64,000 nucleotides of DNA, taken from Prolixibacteraceae bacterium (GTDB lineage: Bacteria > Bacteroidota > Bacteroidia > Bacteroidales > Prolixibacteraceae). The stretch is from NCBI GenBank assembly GCA_003457135.1, contig DMSQ01000040.1, positions 35,148-99,147 of the forward strand, written 5' to 3'. Position numbers and translations under genes: made by a program. Each line of letters begins with the position of its first letter. Positions within the stretch are counted from its first letter, which is position 1. Shown in pieces: positions 41,945 to 50,699 of this stretch. A model generated the notes under the pieces. It worked only from the letters and a program-made list of their open reading frames with translations. It did no database searches and was not told the DNA's origin.

Positions 41945-44740
41945 ATGTTCACATTAACCATCAACTCGCGCCAGTTAATCCTTGATCCCGGTTTCGGGGT
42001 TCCGTTGCTCTATAAAAACCCGTGCTGGTGTTTTAACGAGATCCCTGGACCGTTGGCGCTCGATGTGTCGATACCCGATAATGATGTGAACCGTAACTAT
42101 CTTGGTTTTCCGGGTCGCTTTGCCAAAATAGCCAAAAGCAACGACCGCAAATTTCCAGGGGCCGAATTGCGCTGGAGAGGTTACTTATATATTTACGGCA
42201 CACTGGTCATCACTAACGCATCCGAAAAAGGTTACGCCGGGTACATCCAGAGCGAACTGCGGTCACTTAGCGATAGCCAGCGCGAGAAACTTATTGGCGA
42301 CCACAATTTGCTGGGTGAACTCACATTCGAGAATAAACCCGATTACGATCCTGATACCGACCTGTATTGCACCATCAGGCTGAACAATGCAGGTTTTTGG
42401 GTAGATAAAGGAAAACGCGAACCTTATACCGATCTGGATGGAAATGCCACCGAACGCGAAATATTAACCCGCAAATTTGAAGATACGGTCGGGTTCGAGG
42501 TCAACTATACTGTAACAGGAGGAGTATTAACGGCTGCCGGTGTGAATGGAGTGGTAGTAGTAAGCCCGTTCCCGTTCCTTCACAAACTGATTGAATTGTT
42601 GCTGCGCGATAATCAATTTTTCATGCGTAATTATTTTATTCAGGATAACGACGATCTTAAAACCCTGTGCCTATATCACAACACATCCATTTGCCGGGCG
42701 TATGGACCCAGTATCCTTGCATCAATAACAAAAATTGATTATCACGCTTTGGTAACCGGCAACGTTGGCACCATTCCCGGATTAATGATCCAGTCGCAGC
42801 TTTGGTTAACCGATCAGTTTATGCTGAAAAAGTTATTGCCCAAATTGGAACTTAACGAGCTGCTGTTGTCGGTACAAAACCTGACCAATACGTTTTTCCA
42901 CTTCTCCGGAATCAACGACGTGGATAACATTGACCGGGAAAGCCTGTTCGATATGCAGTCGTTCAACCTTTCGAAATACCGGATAAGCCGTTGGTTGCCC
43001 GGTAAACGTCAAAACCTGATCCTAAAATTCAAATTCGATCACGATCCTGACGATCAGGAATTCAACGAAAACTTTACGGATATCAGCTCCCGTGAAGCTG
43101 ATATTCAGGACCCGGTAACTGTATATGCCGATTTGGTTGCCATTGCCGAACCCGCTATTAGTGAAATCCGCCTGGTAACTTCCGAAAAAATGTACTACGA
43201 ATACCGTCAGGAGACTACGGATGATGAAGATGGAAATTCGATAGAGGCATTGATGTGGGCGCCGATATCCATCGACCTTCAGGATTATAAATACAATCCT
43301 TCAGGTGATGATACGGAAGAAATTCAGACCAAATTTTCAACCCTCCGGATGCATACAAGTGGCTATCCCATTGGCTACCAGAAAGGAAATAACATCCAGT
43401 TCTCACAATTCACGGAAAATTTTTCCCCGCGATTATTGTTTTATAACGGCAACAATACAGGTGGGGTAACTACCCCCAGTGGGCTAACCATCGACTGGAA
43501 AAGCATCGTTCCGAGACGTTACCGCCGCACGGCTGCCTTTTATGCGAATGCCCTGCCGGTTGAAGCTAATTTCAGGTTTCCGGGCAATATTTTTTACAAG
43601 GTACTGAACGAAATATATAAACCTTACCTCGACCACGACGGTTCGTTTTTCATCAAAGAAATGCAGGTCGAGGCCGGAAATTCAGAGTTTGTTGATGCCA
43701 CGTTAACGGTTTTCAAGAACGAAGATAATGTGTTTGTTGCGGCCCCTGATATTGTCGAAGGCGGCGGCGAACATGCCGGTGGAGCGCTATTCGTCCCCAT
43801 GTTTGTTGGGGTAACCGAATACGGTGCGCCTATTTTGGTCGATGCCGCGGGTTTGACCCGCCCGATGCCGGTATTCGGAAATCTTTCGGATGCCGATTAC
43901 GCGGAATTTACCTGTGTAGCTTATTCTCCTGACGACAAATTACTCTTTGTTGGCGGTAACAGCGGCCAGTTGCACGTTTGCGACCTGAGCGATATGGACA
44001 ATATCCGGTACAAAACGATCTCAGTTTTTGGGGTAATGAATGTAACCGGCGTGAGCCTGGTTGACAACGGAACAACCAAAACACTGCTGATCGGCTACGG
44101 AAACGGATCGGCGGCATGGGCGCAGCCTTATCATGCTGTCTGGGCCGATTATGTCAGCAGCGAAGCCGTGCAAACCGCCTCGTTCGATCATGGAACCGGC
44201 CACCTGCGCGGTTTTATATATTATGGTGGCTATTACCATGCCGTTACCCGCGATGGAGAAGTATTCCGCACGGCCAGCCTTTCGACGATGTGGAGCCAGG
44301 TAGCCGATATAGCTGCCGAATTTATTGCGATTGCCGAAACGGCCACGCATCTTTACGTCGCCGAAGTGAATGAAGACGGACTGTATTGCGAAAAAACGAA
44401 TACGGCGCAATATTACCGCACCGGGCTTGTCGGGTCGCCATACCAAAAAGAAAGGACCTTGCAACCCCTGCTGGGCGACAATATTCTATTTATTAACGCC
44501 GACGATAATGCCTGTATTTTTATTAAAGATGTCAACACGGCCAGTACCCATATCACCCCTGCCGGAATCAAAAATGCAGGTGGAGCTTGTTTCGATGCCA
44601 CCAAATACGCCTACATCAGCGTGCGCGATAGTTCGGGCTATACCAAAATAGCCAAATACAATGCCGAACTACAAATCCCCGAAGCACTGTGGAGCTACCT
44701 GAACGTAAGCGCGTTCTTTACTAAATTGTGGTTGTATTAG
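41945..44740 (+). CDS. Large baseplate or tail-spike protein
   Basis: A 931-residue protein. Residues 1-600 are beta-rich with conserved-looking baseplate features (LALDVSIPDNDVNRNYLGFPGRF). Residues about 640-931 contain repeated strands such as YSPDDKLLFVGGNSGQLHVCDLSDM, suggesting a beta-propeller. There is no catalytic motif I can identify. Its place after the fibre genes fits a central hub or spike with a carbohydrate-binding propeller. Confidence 0.65.
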   Translation: MFTLTINSRQLILDPGFGVPLLYKNPCWCFNEIPGPLALDVSIPDNDVNRNYLGFPGRFAKIAKSNDRKFPGAELRWRGYLYIYGTLVITNASEKGYAGYIQSELRSLSDSQREKLIGDHNLLGELTFENKPDYDPDTDLYCTIRLNNAGFWVDKGKREPYTDLDGNATEREILTRKFEDTVGFEVNYTVTGGVLTAAGVNGVVVVSPFPFLHKLIELLLRDNQFFMRNYFIQDNDDLKTLCLYHNTSICRAYGPSILASITKIDYHALVTGNVGTIPGLMIQSQLWLTDQFMLKKLLPKLELNELLLSVQNLTNTFFHFSGINDVDNIDRESLFDMQSFNLSKYRISRWLPGKRQNLILKFKFDHDPDDQEFNENFTDISSREADIQDPVTVYADLVAIAEPAISEIRLVTSEKMYYEYRQETTDDEDGNSIEALMWAPISIDLQDYKYNPSGDDTEEIQTKFSTLRMHTSGYPIGYQKGNNIQFSQFTENFSPRLLFYNGNNTGGVTTPSGLTIDWKSIVPRRYRRTAAFYANALPVEANFRFPGNIFYKVLNEIYKPYLDHDGSFFIKEMQVEAGNSEFVDATLTVFKNEDNVFVAAPDIVEGGGEHAGGALFVPMFVGVTEYGAPILVDAAGLTRPMPVFGNLSDADYAEFTCVAYSPDDKLLFVGGNSGQLHVCDLSDMDNIRYKTISVFGVMNVTGVSLVDNGTTKTLLIGYGNGSAAWAQPYHAVWADYVSSEAVQTASFDHGTGHLRGFIYYGGYYHAVTRDGEVFRTASLSTMWSQVADIAAEFIAIAETATHLYVAEVNEDGLYCEKTNTAQYYRTGLVGSPYQKERTLQPLLGDNILFINADDNACIFIKDVNTASTHITPAGIKNAGGACFDATKYAYISVRDSSGYTKIAKYNAELQIPEALWSYLNVSAFFTKLWLY

Positions 44741-44775
44741 AGCCTCCCCTAACCCCTCCAAACGGAGGAAAATTT
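44741..44775. repeat. Family A repeat
   Basis: AGCCTCCCCTAACCCCTCC and GGAGG arms at the 3' end of the baseplate gene. The rest of the 276-bp gap holds a small GC hairpin (44828-44842), a late promoter and a heptamer array. Confidence 0.55.
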
Positions 44776-44902
44776 GTCGCACTGAGCGAACGGGATAATA
44801 ATGCCGAAGGCATGCCCGGATTATACCACCCCTTCGGGGTTTAACCCGGCTTATTCGATCGTTTTTCTATAATCATTACAACCCTTCGGGCTTAAATTTT
44901 CT

Positions 44903-44937
44903 GTCCTTTCTCCCTTTTCCCGTCTTCCCTATCTTCG
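44903..44937 (+). promoter_or_regulatory. Candidate phage late promoter 8
   Basis: GTCCTTT at 44903-44909, 20 bp, then TATCTTCG at 44930-44937. The start codon is at 45017. Confidence 0.75.
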
Positions 44938-44960
44938 ATTCAGTAAACAGTTCCGAAGGC

Positions 44961-45011
44961 AACCCGTAACCCGTAACCCGTAACCCGTAACCCGTAACCC
45001 GAAATACGCAA
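44961..45011. repeat. AACCCGT heptamer array in a leader
   Basis: Four exact AACCCGT units followed by degenerate ones, ending a few bases before ATG 45017. Untranslated leader downstream of late promoter 8. Confidence 0.75.
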
Positions 45012-45016
45012 CGCAC

Positions 45017-45349
45017 ATGCAAAACTACAATTTAGCTGACCATAACTCGAACAACACCTTCGAAGGCGTTGAGTTTATCCTGCCCAACGAAGATGCGTAC
45101 AGCCTGGCCTATGCCGCGGTAAAAATACAGGTACGCGCATCGGTAGGGTCGCCGGTACTGAAAGAATTCAAGACCAGCGACGGAACGCTTGTTATCAACC
45201 AACCCTGGACCATTACAGTGCCGCAGCAACTGGTGAAACTTGCACCTGGAACGTATCAGTGGGACTTGAAAATTATTTTCATTGATGGGCGGAACAAAAC
45301 ATACATCGGCGGAAAATGGACCATTAAACCCGTAATAACCTCGATATAA
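45017..45349 (+). CDS. Small virion or fibre-associated protein
   Basis: A 110-residue beta-rich protein (APGTYQWDLKIIFIDGRNKT, then YIGGKWTI) of the immunoglobulin-like or BppU-like type often found at phage baseplates. Its stop overlaps the start of the collagen-like protein as TAATG, so the two are co-translated. Structural role inferred. Confidence 0.6.
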   Translation: MQNYNLADHNSNNTFEGVEFILPNEDAYSLAYAAVKIQVRASVGSPVLKEFKTSDGTLVINQPWTITVPQQLVKLAPGTYQWDLKIIFIDGRNKTYIGGKWTIKPVITSI

Positions 45350-45843
45350 TGGACGTAGTTCAGATCATTATCAACGAGTTTCCGGTTGCAGTTAACCTCG
45401 AAGTTAATGAGCAGGTCGAAAATGTAACTATTGAGGTCAATCAGGCGGTTGCGGGTCTTTCGGCGTATATGGACGCGATGGTGAATGGAGGTTTTGAAGG
45501 TACTAAAGAAGAATGGTTCGCTTCGCTGAAAGGCGATAAGGGTGATAAGGGAGAACAGGGCAACCAGGGTGAACCGGGTGCAACCGGAGATCAGGGCGAA
45601 CAGGGAAACCCCTTCCTGTGGCAGGATTTTACGCAAGACCAGCGCGACGAGCTGAAAGGCGATCCTGGTGATCAGGGCGAACCTGGAGAATCGGCACAGT
45701 TTGGAGAAGGCGAAAAAATAACCGGAATAGATGCCGGAATCCTGGGCGAGGAAAGCTATTACGAAGGGTTTATGTATAAATGCGTAGTTGAAGGCGAAGC
45801 CAGCGAGACAGTGTGGATTAAATGGGCGGTTATCAACTCATAA
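45349..45843 (+). CDS. Collagen-like tail fibre protein
   Basis: A 164-residue protein with an N-terminal beta region (residues 1-58), Gly-x-y triplets at about residues 62-87 and 104-114 (for example GDKGDKGEQGNQGEPG), and a small C-terminal domain. Collagen-like triplets form trimeric stalks in phage fibres. It is followed by late promoter 9, overlapping its 3' flank. Confidence 0.8.
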   Translation: MDVVQIIINEFPVAVNLEVNEQVENVTIEVNQAVAGLSAYMDAMVNGGFEGTKEEWFASLKGDKGDKGEQGNQGEPGATGDQGEQGNPFLWQDFTQDQRDELKGDPGDQGEPGESAQFGEGEKITGIDAGILGEESYYEGFMYKCVVEGEASETVWIKWAVINS

Positions 45844-45846
45844 GTT

Positions 45847-45881
45847 GTCCTTTCGTTAAATACGCTTTCGCCCCATCTTTG
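45847..45881 (+). promoter_or_regulatory. Candidate phage late promoter 9 (lysis module)
   Basis: GTCCTTT at 45847-45853, 20 bp, then CATCTTTG at 45874-45881. It begins 3 bp after the preceding stop, with the holin start at 45895. Confidence 0.7.
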
Positions 45882-45894
45882 AAATCAAAACGCT

Positions 45895-46341
45895 ATGGAC
45901 GAATACTTAACCTTCCCAAATCTTGTAAAAGGCATCTGGGAACTTCTCTGCGGAATATTGGGAACAATCATCGGCTATTTTCTGCCAATCAAGGATATGG
46001 TCAATTTTATAGTACTACTTTTTTTTCTCGATGTATTGATGGGCTATTGGGCGGCCCGCAAATTGCGCGGCGAAAAGTTCAGTACCCGCATAGTCTGGCG
46101 AACGACCATGCCGCGGATGTTGATATCGATCCTGTTAATCATGATGGCCTATATGTGGGACGATGTTTTCAACCAGTCATTTCTGCAAACTTACAACCTG
46201 ATAGGCTGGTTCATCGCCGGAGTACTAATTTTCAGTATCGGAAAAAATGGATACAAAATAACCAAATGGCAAGGGTTTCAGGGGCTTGAAAACATTTTTA
46301 AAAAGAAAATTGAGAAAGAAACCGGCGCTGATATAACCTAA
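45895..46341 (+). CDS. Phage holin
   Basis: A 148-residue membrane protein with three to four hydrophobic segments (about residues 12-32, 38-52, 78-95, 104-120) separated by short charged loops, and a Lys-rich C-terminal tail (KKKIEKE). The layout and position at the start of a lysis module match Bacteroidota holins, which permeabilise the inner membrane so the endolysin can act. Confidence 0.8.
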   Translation: MDEYLTFPNLVKGIWELLCGILGTIIGYFLPIKDMVNFIVLLFFLDVLMGYWAARKLRGEKFSTRIVWRTTMPRMLISILLIMMAYMWDDVFNQSFLQTYNLIGWFIAGVLIFSIGKNGYKITKWQGFQGLENIFKKKIEKETGADIT

Positions 46342-46353
46342 AATCGTAACGAT

Positions 46354-46854
46354 ATGAAAAACCTACTCTTATTACTCATCGCGTTTTTGTTTTTTAGTGC
46401 GGTTACCGCTCAAATACCCACACGGGTACGCAAGGCCGACCAGGCGCAATGGCTCTTATACTCGGCCTATTGCCGCACCATGGTACCTGATACCATTCAG
46501 CAGCCCGGAAGCCGCGGTTTCGAGCATGTAACCGAGATAAAGACCGACTTTACCACCACGAACGGCACAACCTACCATGCGGGCGACCGGTATTACTTCT
46601 GGAACGAACCCATTGACACCATCTGGTATTTTTGTAAGTGTAAAGATTACAAGGAAAACTCGCTGAACACCCGGATACAGCCCTACACGATCACAGTTCC
46701 TAACCGCGTGTTTTTTTTGCGTCCGAAAATCTGTTTAGTACGCCAGCGCCGCGCAACGGTAAAAGATTTTTACGAACATTGGATGTTGGGCAACCTCGAT
46801 TACTATAAGTACGAGACCATCAGTCTTACATACAGGATTAAACTGGTAGAGTAA
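46354..46854 (+). CDS. Exported phage protein of the lysis module
   Basis: A 166-residue protein with a signal peptide (KNLLLLLIAFLFFSAVTAQ, cleavage near residue 20) and a mature region with several Cys and Tyr. It is encoded between holin and endolysin and coupled to the next gene by TAATG. It could be a spanin-like or periplasmic helper, but no motif confirms this. Confidence 0.55.
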   Translation: MKNLLLLLIAFLFFSAVTAQIPTRVRKADQAQWLLYSAYCRTMVPDTIQQPGSRGFEHVTEIKTDFTTTNGTTYHAGDRYYFWNEPIDTIWYFCKCKDYKENSLNTRIQPYTITVPNRVFFLRPKICLVRQRRATVKDFYEHWMLGNLDYYKYETISLTYRIKLVE

Positions 46855-47087
46855 TGGCAGATTTATTTGTTGGAGCAACACACCACGATGAACTAGCGTT
46901 AAAATTTACCTATAAAAATGCGCCAGCGTGTTATTGGGAAATCAAAAAGCTTAAAAGGGGTACAATAGAGCGACTGATAGGCAAAAAACTAAAAAGTAAA
47001 GACGGGATGCATCCTTGTGACGACATAAATTTATTAAGGAATTGGGATAATTTACCCGATTATAATGAGCAAGAACGAAGTAAATAA
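46854..47087 (+). CDS. Hypothetical small phage protein
   Basis: A 77-residue protein, basic in the middle (KKLKRGTIERLIGKKLKSK) and acidic at the end. It overlaps the previous stop as TAATG and lies 12 bp before the endolysin gene. No signal peptide or membrane segment. Function unknown. Confidence 0.55.
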   Translation: MADLFVGATHHDELALKFTYKNAPACYWEIKKLKRGTIERLIGKKLKSKDGMHPCDDINLLRNWDNLPDYNEQERSK

Positions 47088-47099
47088 AACTTTAAAACC

Positions 47100-47522
47100 A
47101 TGCAACGCATCAACCTTACTGCTAAGCTGTATTTGGACGAATATATTCCAAAAGACTTGTACCTGAAATATCAGGATAAACCGCACATTTTAATCGGGTT
47201 GTTGGATAACCGATTAATTGAAGCTGATCAGAAACTACGCGAGGTGTTCGGTTCTGTTACGATCAACAACTGGTGGAACGGTGGTCAGCGCAACTGGTCG
47301 GGATTGCGCACACCAGAAAGCCCCGATTACTCACCAACCAGTCAGCATTCGTTTGGCCGCGCTTCCGACAAACTATTTTCGGTGCCAGCCGAAGAAGTCC
47401 GGAAATATATCCAGGAACACTGGCACGAATTGGGTATCACCTGCATCGAAGACGGCGTAAGCTGGGTGCATAGCGATGTCAGGTTCTGTACCGGAAACGA
47501 ACTTTTAATTGTACGGCCATGA
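47100..47522 (+). CDS. M15-type peptidase endolysin
   Basis: A 140-residue protein resembling the zinc D-Ala-D-Ala carboxypeptidase (M15) family used as endolysins. SQHSFGRASD near residue 81 supplies His and Asp ligands. WVHSDVR near residue 121 supplies the third ligand, in H-x-D-x-R form. It would cleave peptide cross-links in peptidoglycan at lysis. No signal peptide is present, so it needs the holin to reach its substrate. Confidence 0.8.
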   Translation: MQRINLTAKLYLDEYIPKDLYLKYQDKPHILIGLLDNRLIEADQKLREVFGSVTINNWWNGGQRNWSGLRTPESPDYSPTSQHSFGRASDKLFSVPAEEVRKYIQEHWHELGITCIEDGVSWVHSDVRFCTGNELLIVRP

Positions 47523-47644
47523 AAACCACAAATAGAAAAGAGAAAAGGGAAAAAAAGAAAGGGTGGATGAAGGCCGTCCATTTATTTTACCTGAAAGAAG
47601 AAGCCATCTGGTGGGCCGTTTCGCATGCATTAGCTAAATTATAA
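47519..47644 (+). CDS. Small basic/aromatic lysis-module peptide, 41 residues
   Basis: Starts as ATGA overlap with the endolysin stop, so it is coupled to it. The first 15 residues are mostly Lys, Arg and Glu. The remainder has KAVHLFYLKEEAIWWAVSHALA, a short amphipathic segment that could associate with a membrane. The next gene starts 4 bp later. Function unknown. Confidence 0.55.
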   Translation: MKTTNRKEKREKKKGWMKAVHLFYLKEEAIWWAVSHALAKL

Positions 47645-47648
47645 AAAT

Positions 47649-48020
47649 ATGAAAAAGTCAGACATTGGAACCTATCAGGAACTACAACCAAACGGTATGA
47701 TTGCCGACAGTTGGACCCGAAAATCAGGATCGTGGGCGTTCGCGTTTTGGGTATTAACAACCATTTATTTTTGCGCCTCTTACGAGTACCATTTTTACGT
47801 ACTTTCTAAAATGGTAAGCATTACGCCCGAACCCGCTATATCGCAACAAACATTTATTACACTCCTGAACCAGTTGGAGGTAATCAACTGGACTATTTTC
47901 GGATTTTTTGGATTAGCCGTATTTGCGCCCAAGGCATTGCAAAAGTTTGCCGAAACAAAAGCCGGAATAAAATCAACAATAGAAACAGAAAGCACATCAA
48001 CTAAAACCACCACAGAATGA
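47649..48020 (+). CDS. Two-helix membrane protein of the lysis module
   Basis: A 123-residue protein with two membrane segments (about residues 28-48 and 78-96) and a Thr/Ser/Lys-rich tail. Its stop overlaps the next start as ATGA. It may be a second holin or an antiholin. The number of spans and the context fit, but nothing decides between them. Confidence 0.55.
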   Translation: MKKSDIGTYQELQPNGMIADSWTRKSGSWAFAFWVLTTIYFCASYEYHFYVLSKMVSITPEPAISQQTFITLLNQLEVINWTIFGFFGLAVFAPKALQKFAETKAGIKSTIETESTSTKTTTE

Positions 48021-48619
48021 AACTCCTAAAAGCTGCCCTCTTTTGGATTAAAGGCAATTTAATCAAGTTGTTGGCAGTTGCAGTAGTGTTACTATTTGCA
48101 ATTGTAGCTTATCTTTTCAACCAGAACGACTACCTGAAACACGACCGGAACCGGATAGAAGAGAACTTTATGCAGGTTACCCAAACCAACGCTGTATTAA
48201 ACGTCACGCTGGGCGAATACCAGCAGATGCAGACCAGGGATAAGGCTAAACTTGACTCCTTGTTCGCGGCTGTCAAAATCAAGCCCAAAACGGTCAGGGG
48301 TGCAACCGTTATTAATACGGTTTATAAGGATACGGTTATTGAAAAGATAGTTTATTTACCGGCAATTCAGCAGCCAGATAAAAGCTTTAAGATTCCGGTT
48401 TCAACAAACAACGGTTGCTGGGGCATGAAAGGACAAATTTTGTCAAACGACCAAAACAGCAAACTCGAAATCACTGAAAAGACCGCAACCAATTCACATC
48501 AATTAGTGGTAACGAAAAAGAAAAGATTCTTATTCTGGACCATCCGCCCCGAAAAATACCGGCTTTTCAACGATTGTGGCGAGGGGACTTTTACCCAAAT
48601 AAACTTTATAAAAAAATAA
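48017..48619 (+). CDS. Inner-membrane spanin-like protein
   Basis: A 200-residue protein with one N-terminal membrane span (about residues 17-36) and a long periplasmic part that begins with a coiled coil (HDRNRIEENFMQ) and ends in a small beta domain with two Cys. One N-terminal span followed by a periplasmic coiled coil is the i-spanin layout. A partner lipoprotein is not evident. Confidence 0.6.
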   Translation: MKLLKAALFWIKGNLIKLLAVAVVLLFAIVAYLFNQNDYLKHDRNRIEENFMQVTQTNAVLNVTLGEYQQMQTRDKAKLDSLFAAVKIKPKTVRGATVINTVYKDTVIEKIVYLPAIQQPDKSFKIPVSTNNGCWGMKGQILSNDQNSKLEITEKTATNSHQLVVTKKKRFLFWTIRPEKYRLFNDCGEGTFTQINFIKK

Positions 48620-48625
48620 ACCATT

Positions 48626-48862
48626 ATGGAAACAGAAATCAGCCTTAAAGAATTTTTACTGATCATTTTCGGGTTTGGTTACCTGGTTAACCACCGCAGC
48701 AAAGAGATCCACCGCGTTACCGAAAAGCACCGCAACTGTCACCTGAACCACATTTCGGGCAAAACCAGCGAACACATCACCAAACGAAAGGCGCTGAAAC
48801 TGATTAAAAACAATGGTTATAACGGTTGCCGGTGGTGCTGGCCCGAGGCGGACGCAGGATGA
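48626..48862 (+). CDS. Small membrane-anchored Cys/Trp protein
   Basis: A 78-residue protein with a short hydrophobic N-terminus (EFLLIIFGFGYLV) followed by a His/Arg/Lys-rich domain ending in NGCRWCWPEAD. The C-x-x-C motif with Trp and spaced His residues could bind a metal. Located after the spanin-like gene. Family not recognised by name. Confidence 0.55.
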   Translation: METEISLKEFLLIIFGFGYLVNHRSKEIHRVTEKHRNCHLNHISGKTSEHITKRKALKLIKNNGYNGCRWCWPEADAG

Positions 48863-48891
48863 TGGCATCGTTAGGTGAGCCTGTCGAACCT

Positions 48892-48926
48892 GTCCTTTCT
48901 CCTGTATAAAATATTTAGAAAATTTG
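48892..48926 (+). promoter_or_regulatory. Candidate phage late promoter 10
   Basis: GTCCTTT at 48892-48898, 20 bp, then AAAATTTG at 48919-48926. The same -7 sequence as promoter 3. The start codon is at 48961. Confidence 0.65.
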
Positions 48927-48960
48927 ATTTTCAATTTATTAATCATTAAAATTTCATCTC

Positions 48961-49377
48961 ATGAAACGATTCATTGCACTTTGCATTTTTGCGATCGGGA
49001 TGTTGGTTGTGTGGCCGCCTGGCGAACAGGCACGGGCTGCAAACTCCGATCAGGTTTGTTTTGTAGTCGATCATCAATTTGTAGCTCCCGCTTCAGCAAT
49101 GGTTCAGGATAACTACATCTTCAGCCAGATCGGCAATGTAAATACTCAATCGCCACTGGTTTGCAGGAAAGGAGGTGGTGTTGAAGTACAGGTATTGAAT
49201 CTTGTTGCTCAGCCTACTAATCTAATTAATCAAAAAGTGACAAAGCTCAATTTTACCCAGTATTGTAAAACTGACTTACGATTGTGCAGATACTCGATGC
49301 GTCAAAGTCAGAACTTCATACAACGAAATATTGTGTCAGTACACCCGGTTAGGATCAGGGCTGACACTTCGGTTTAG
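48961..49377 (+). CDS. Exported phage protein, last gene of the plus-strand set
   Basis: A 138-residue protein with a signal peptide (KRFIALCIFAIGMLVVW, cleavage near residue 27 after ARA) and a mature domain with four Cys (Cys near residues 33, 69, 98 and 105). It has its own candidate late promoter and is followed by a terminator shared with the convergent integrase. A periplasmic or surface-exclusion role is possible but unproven. Confidence 0.6.
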   Translation: MKRFIALCIFAIGMLVVWPPGEQARAANSDQVCFVVDHQFVAPASAMVQDNYIFSQIGNVNTQSPLVCRKGGGVEVQVLNLVAQPTNLINQKVTKLNFTQYCKTDLRLCRYSMRQSQNFIQRNIVSVHPVRIRADTSV

Positions 49378-49405
49378 GTTAGTTAGGTTAATAGATTTAT
49401 TGGTT

Positions 49406-49440
49406 CCCCCCGGTCACGAGTTGTCCGGGGGTTTTTGTTT
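49406..49440 (+). terminator. Terminator between last late gene and integrase
   Basis: CCCCCGG and CCGGGGG around an 11-base loop, then a T run. It lies at the convergent junction with the integrase gene. Confidence 0.8.
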
Positions 49441-50588
49441 TAAAGCGGAGGCATTTTTAACTTGATCTCTAAGTTTTCGTACAAACCCATGCTCTTCAGA
49501 TAAGTATCAGTTTGTGCAATTGAATGATGCCTACACTGGAGCTGTATCCGTTTCAGATCAACCCCGGCTTTATATGCCCTGACAACCCCGGTATGCTTCC
49601 AACTATATAAAGTGTGATCTTCAGAAAAATTGTGTTTCTGCAAAAATGGCCGGTGCCGGTCGTTCATCCTGTTTTTCGAAATGCATGTTCTTTTGCCAGG
49701 GAAAAGCCAGTCACCTGAATTTTTAAATTGAACCAGGTTAATTATTGAATCGATCAATGAATCTGGGATGGTTACAAATTCGCTTTTATTATTTTTCGAT
49801 ATCGAAGCATCGATATAAATCATTCGATCAGAAAGCCTGATATCAGATACTTTTAATTGCCTGATTTCATTCGGACGCATGAACGAATTATAAATGATCT
49901 GAATAAAACTCCAAAGCTCAGGATCTGACACAGATATTTCATTTTTTAATAATTCAATTTCAGAATCAGTATACGCTAGATTTCGAAGGCTTCGCTCTTC
50001 CTTTTGTTTTTCGAGTTCTGAAAATGGATTTTTTACAATTATCTCCCGCTTTTTAAGAATGCTCCAGAGCCGCTTGATATAACTTACATCATTATTAATA
50101 GTACTACCTTTTATCCCGGAGCTTATTCTCCAGTCAATATACTGATAGGCATCTTTACGGGAAAATTTGTCCAGGTTAATTGAATCCAGACCGTTTGTTT
50201 TTGCCCATTCAAGGAAGATATTCATACACGATGAATACGAATTGTAAGAGCCAGCCTTTAACCCAGATATCTTAAGCGCATATTCCATCCCTTTCCGGAG
50301 AGTCAAATCAATTGATTTTCCTTCAACTTTATCGCTGATGTGATATCCTTCCTCAAGCAACTGATTGATCGCCTTAATCCTTGCTTTTGCATAAGCCCTG
50401 CGGATGCGGATCGTGTCCGCTTCGTCTTTTCCAATCTCTTTATTAATGGCATAGTCCCAACGGCGAATTGTCTTTTTCTCGACATCGCTCCAAACCCAGA
50501 ACTGGATATACCACCGGCTGGTTAGTTTACCTTGTCGGTCATTTAACAATGCTTCTTTGTAGGGTAATTTTTCTGTCTGTGTCTTCAT
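49440..50588 (-). CDS. int: Tyrosine integrase
   Basis: A 382-residue site-specific recombinase. The N-terminal part (1-90) is an arm-binding-like domain, about 100-190 a core-binding helical domain, and 210-382 the catalytic domain: RPNEIRQLK has the first Arg, SWKHTGVV the His/Lys region, CRHHSIAQT the second Arg/His, and DTYLKSMG the nucleophilic Tyr. The start at 50588 (MKTQTEKLPYK) is chosen because a longer frame would run through the tRNA gene. It catalyses phage integration at the adjacent tRNA-His. Confidence 0.93.
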   Translation of the reverse strand: MKTQTEKLPYKEALLNDRQGKLTSRWYIQFWVWSDVEKKTIRRWDYAINKEIGKDEADTIRIRRAYAKARIKAINQLLEEGYHISDKVEGKSIDLTLRKGMEYALKISGLKAGSYNSYSSCMNIFLEWAKTNGLDSINLDKFSRKDAYQYIDWRISSGIKGSTINNDVSYIKRLWSILKKREIIVKNPFSELEKQKEERSLRNLAYTDSEIELLKNEISVSDPELWSFIQIIYNSFMRPNEIRQLKVSDIRLSDRMIYIDASISKNNKSEFVTIPDSLIDSIINLVQFKNSGDWLFPGKRTCISKNRMNDRHRPFLQKHNFSEDHTLYSWKHTGVVRAYKAGVDLKRIQLQCRHHSIAQTDTYLKSMGLYENLEIKLKMPPL

Positions 50589-50699
50589 TTTTATCAGTTT
50601 TAATTGACTGAAAAGAGGCACCGAACAGAACACAACTGTGTCAACAGGTGTGTCAAGGTATAAAACAATAAACCCAACTAAATGTATGACAATTAGTTG

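Noticed and set aside
44453..44462. GTCCTTT on the minus strand within the baseplate gene (others near 48428 and 20411)
   Set aside because: Inside coding sequence, on the wrong strand and without the paired -7 box; treated as chance and as the background level for the promoter motif.
44961..45011. CRISPR-like or telomere-like repeat
   Set aside because: Units of 7 bp without spacers and no cas genes; an array of simple heptamers, not a CRISPR.
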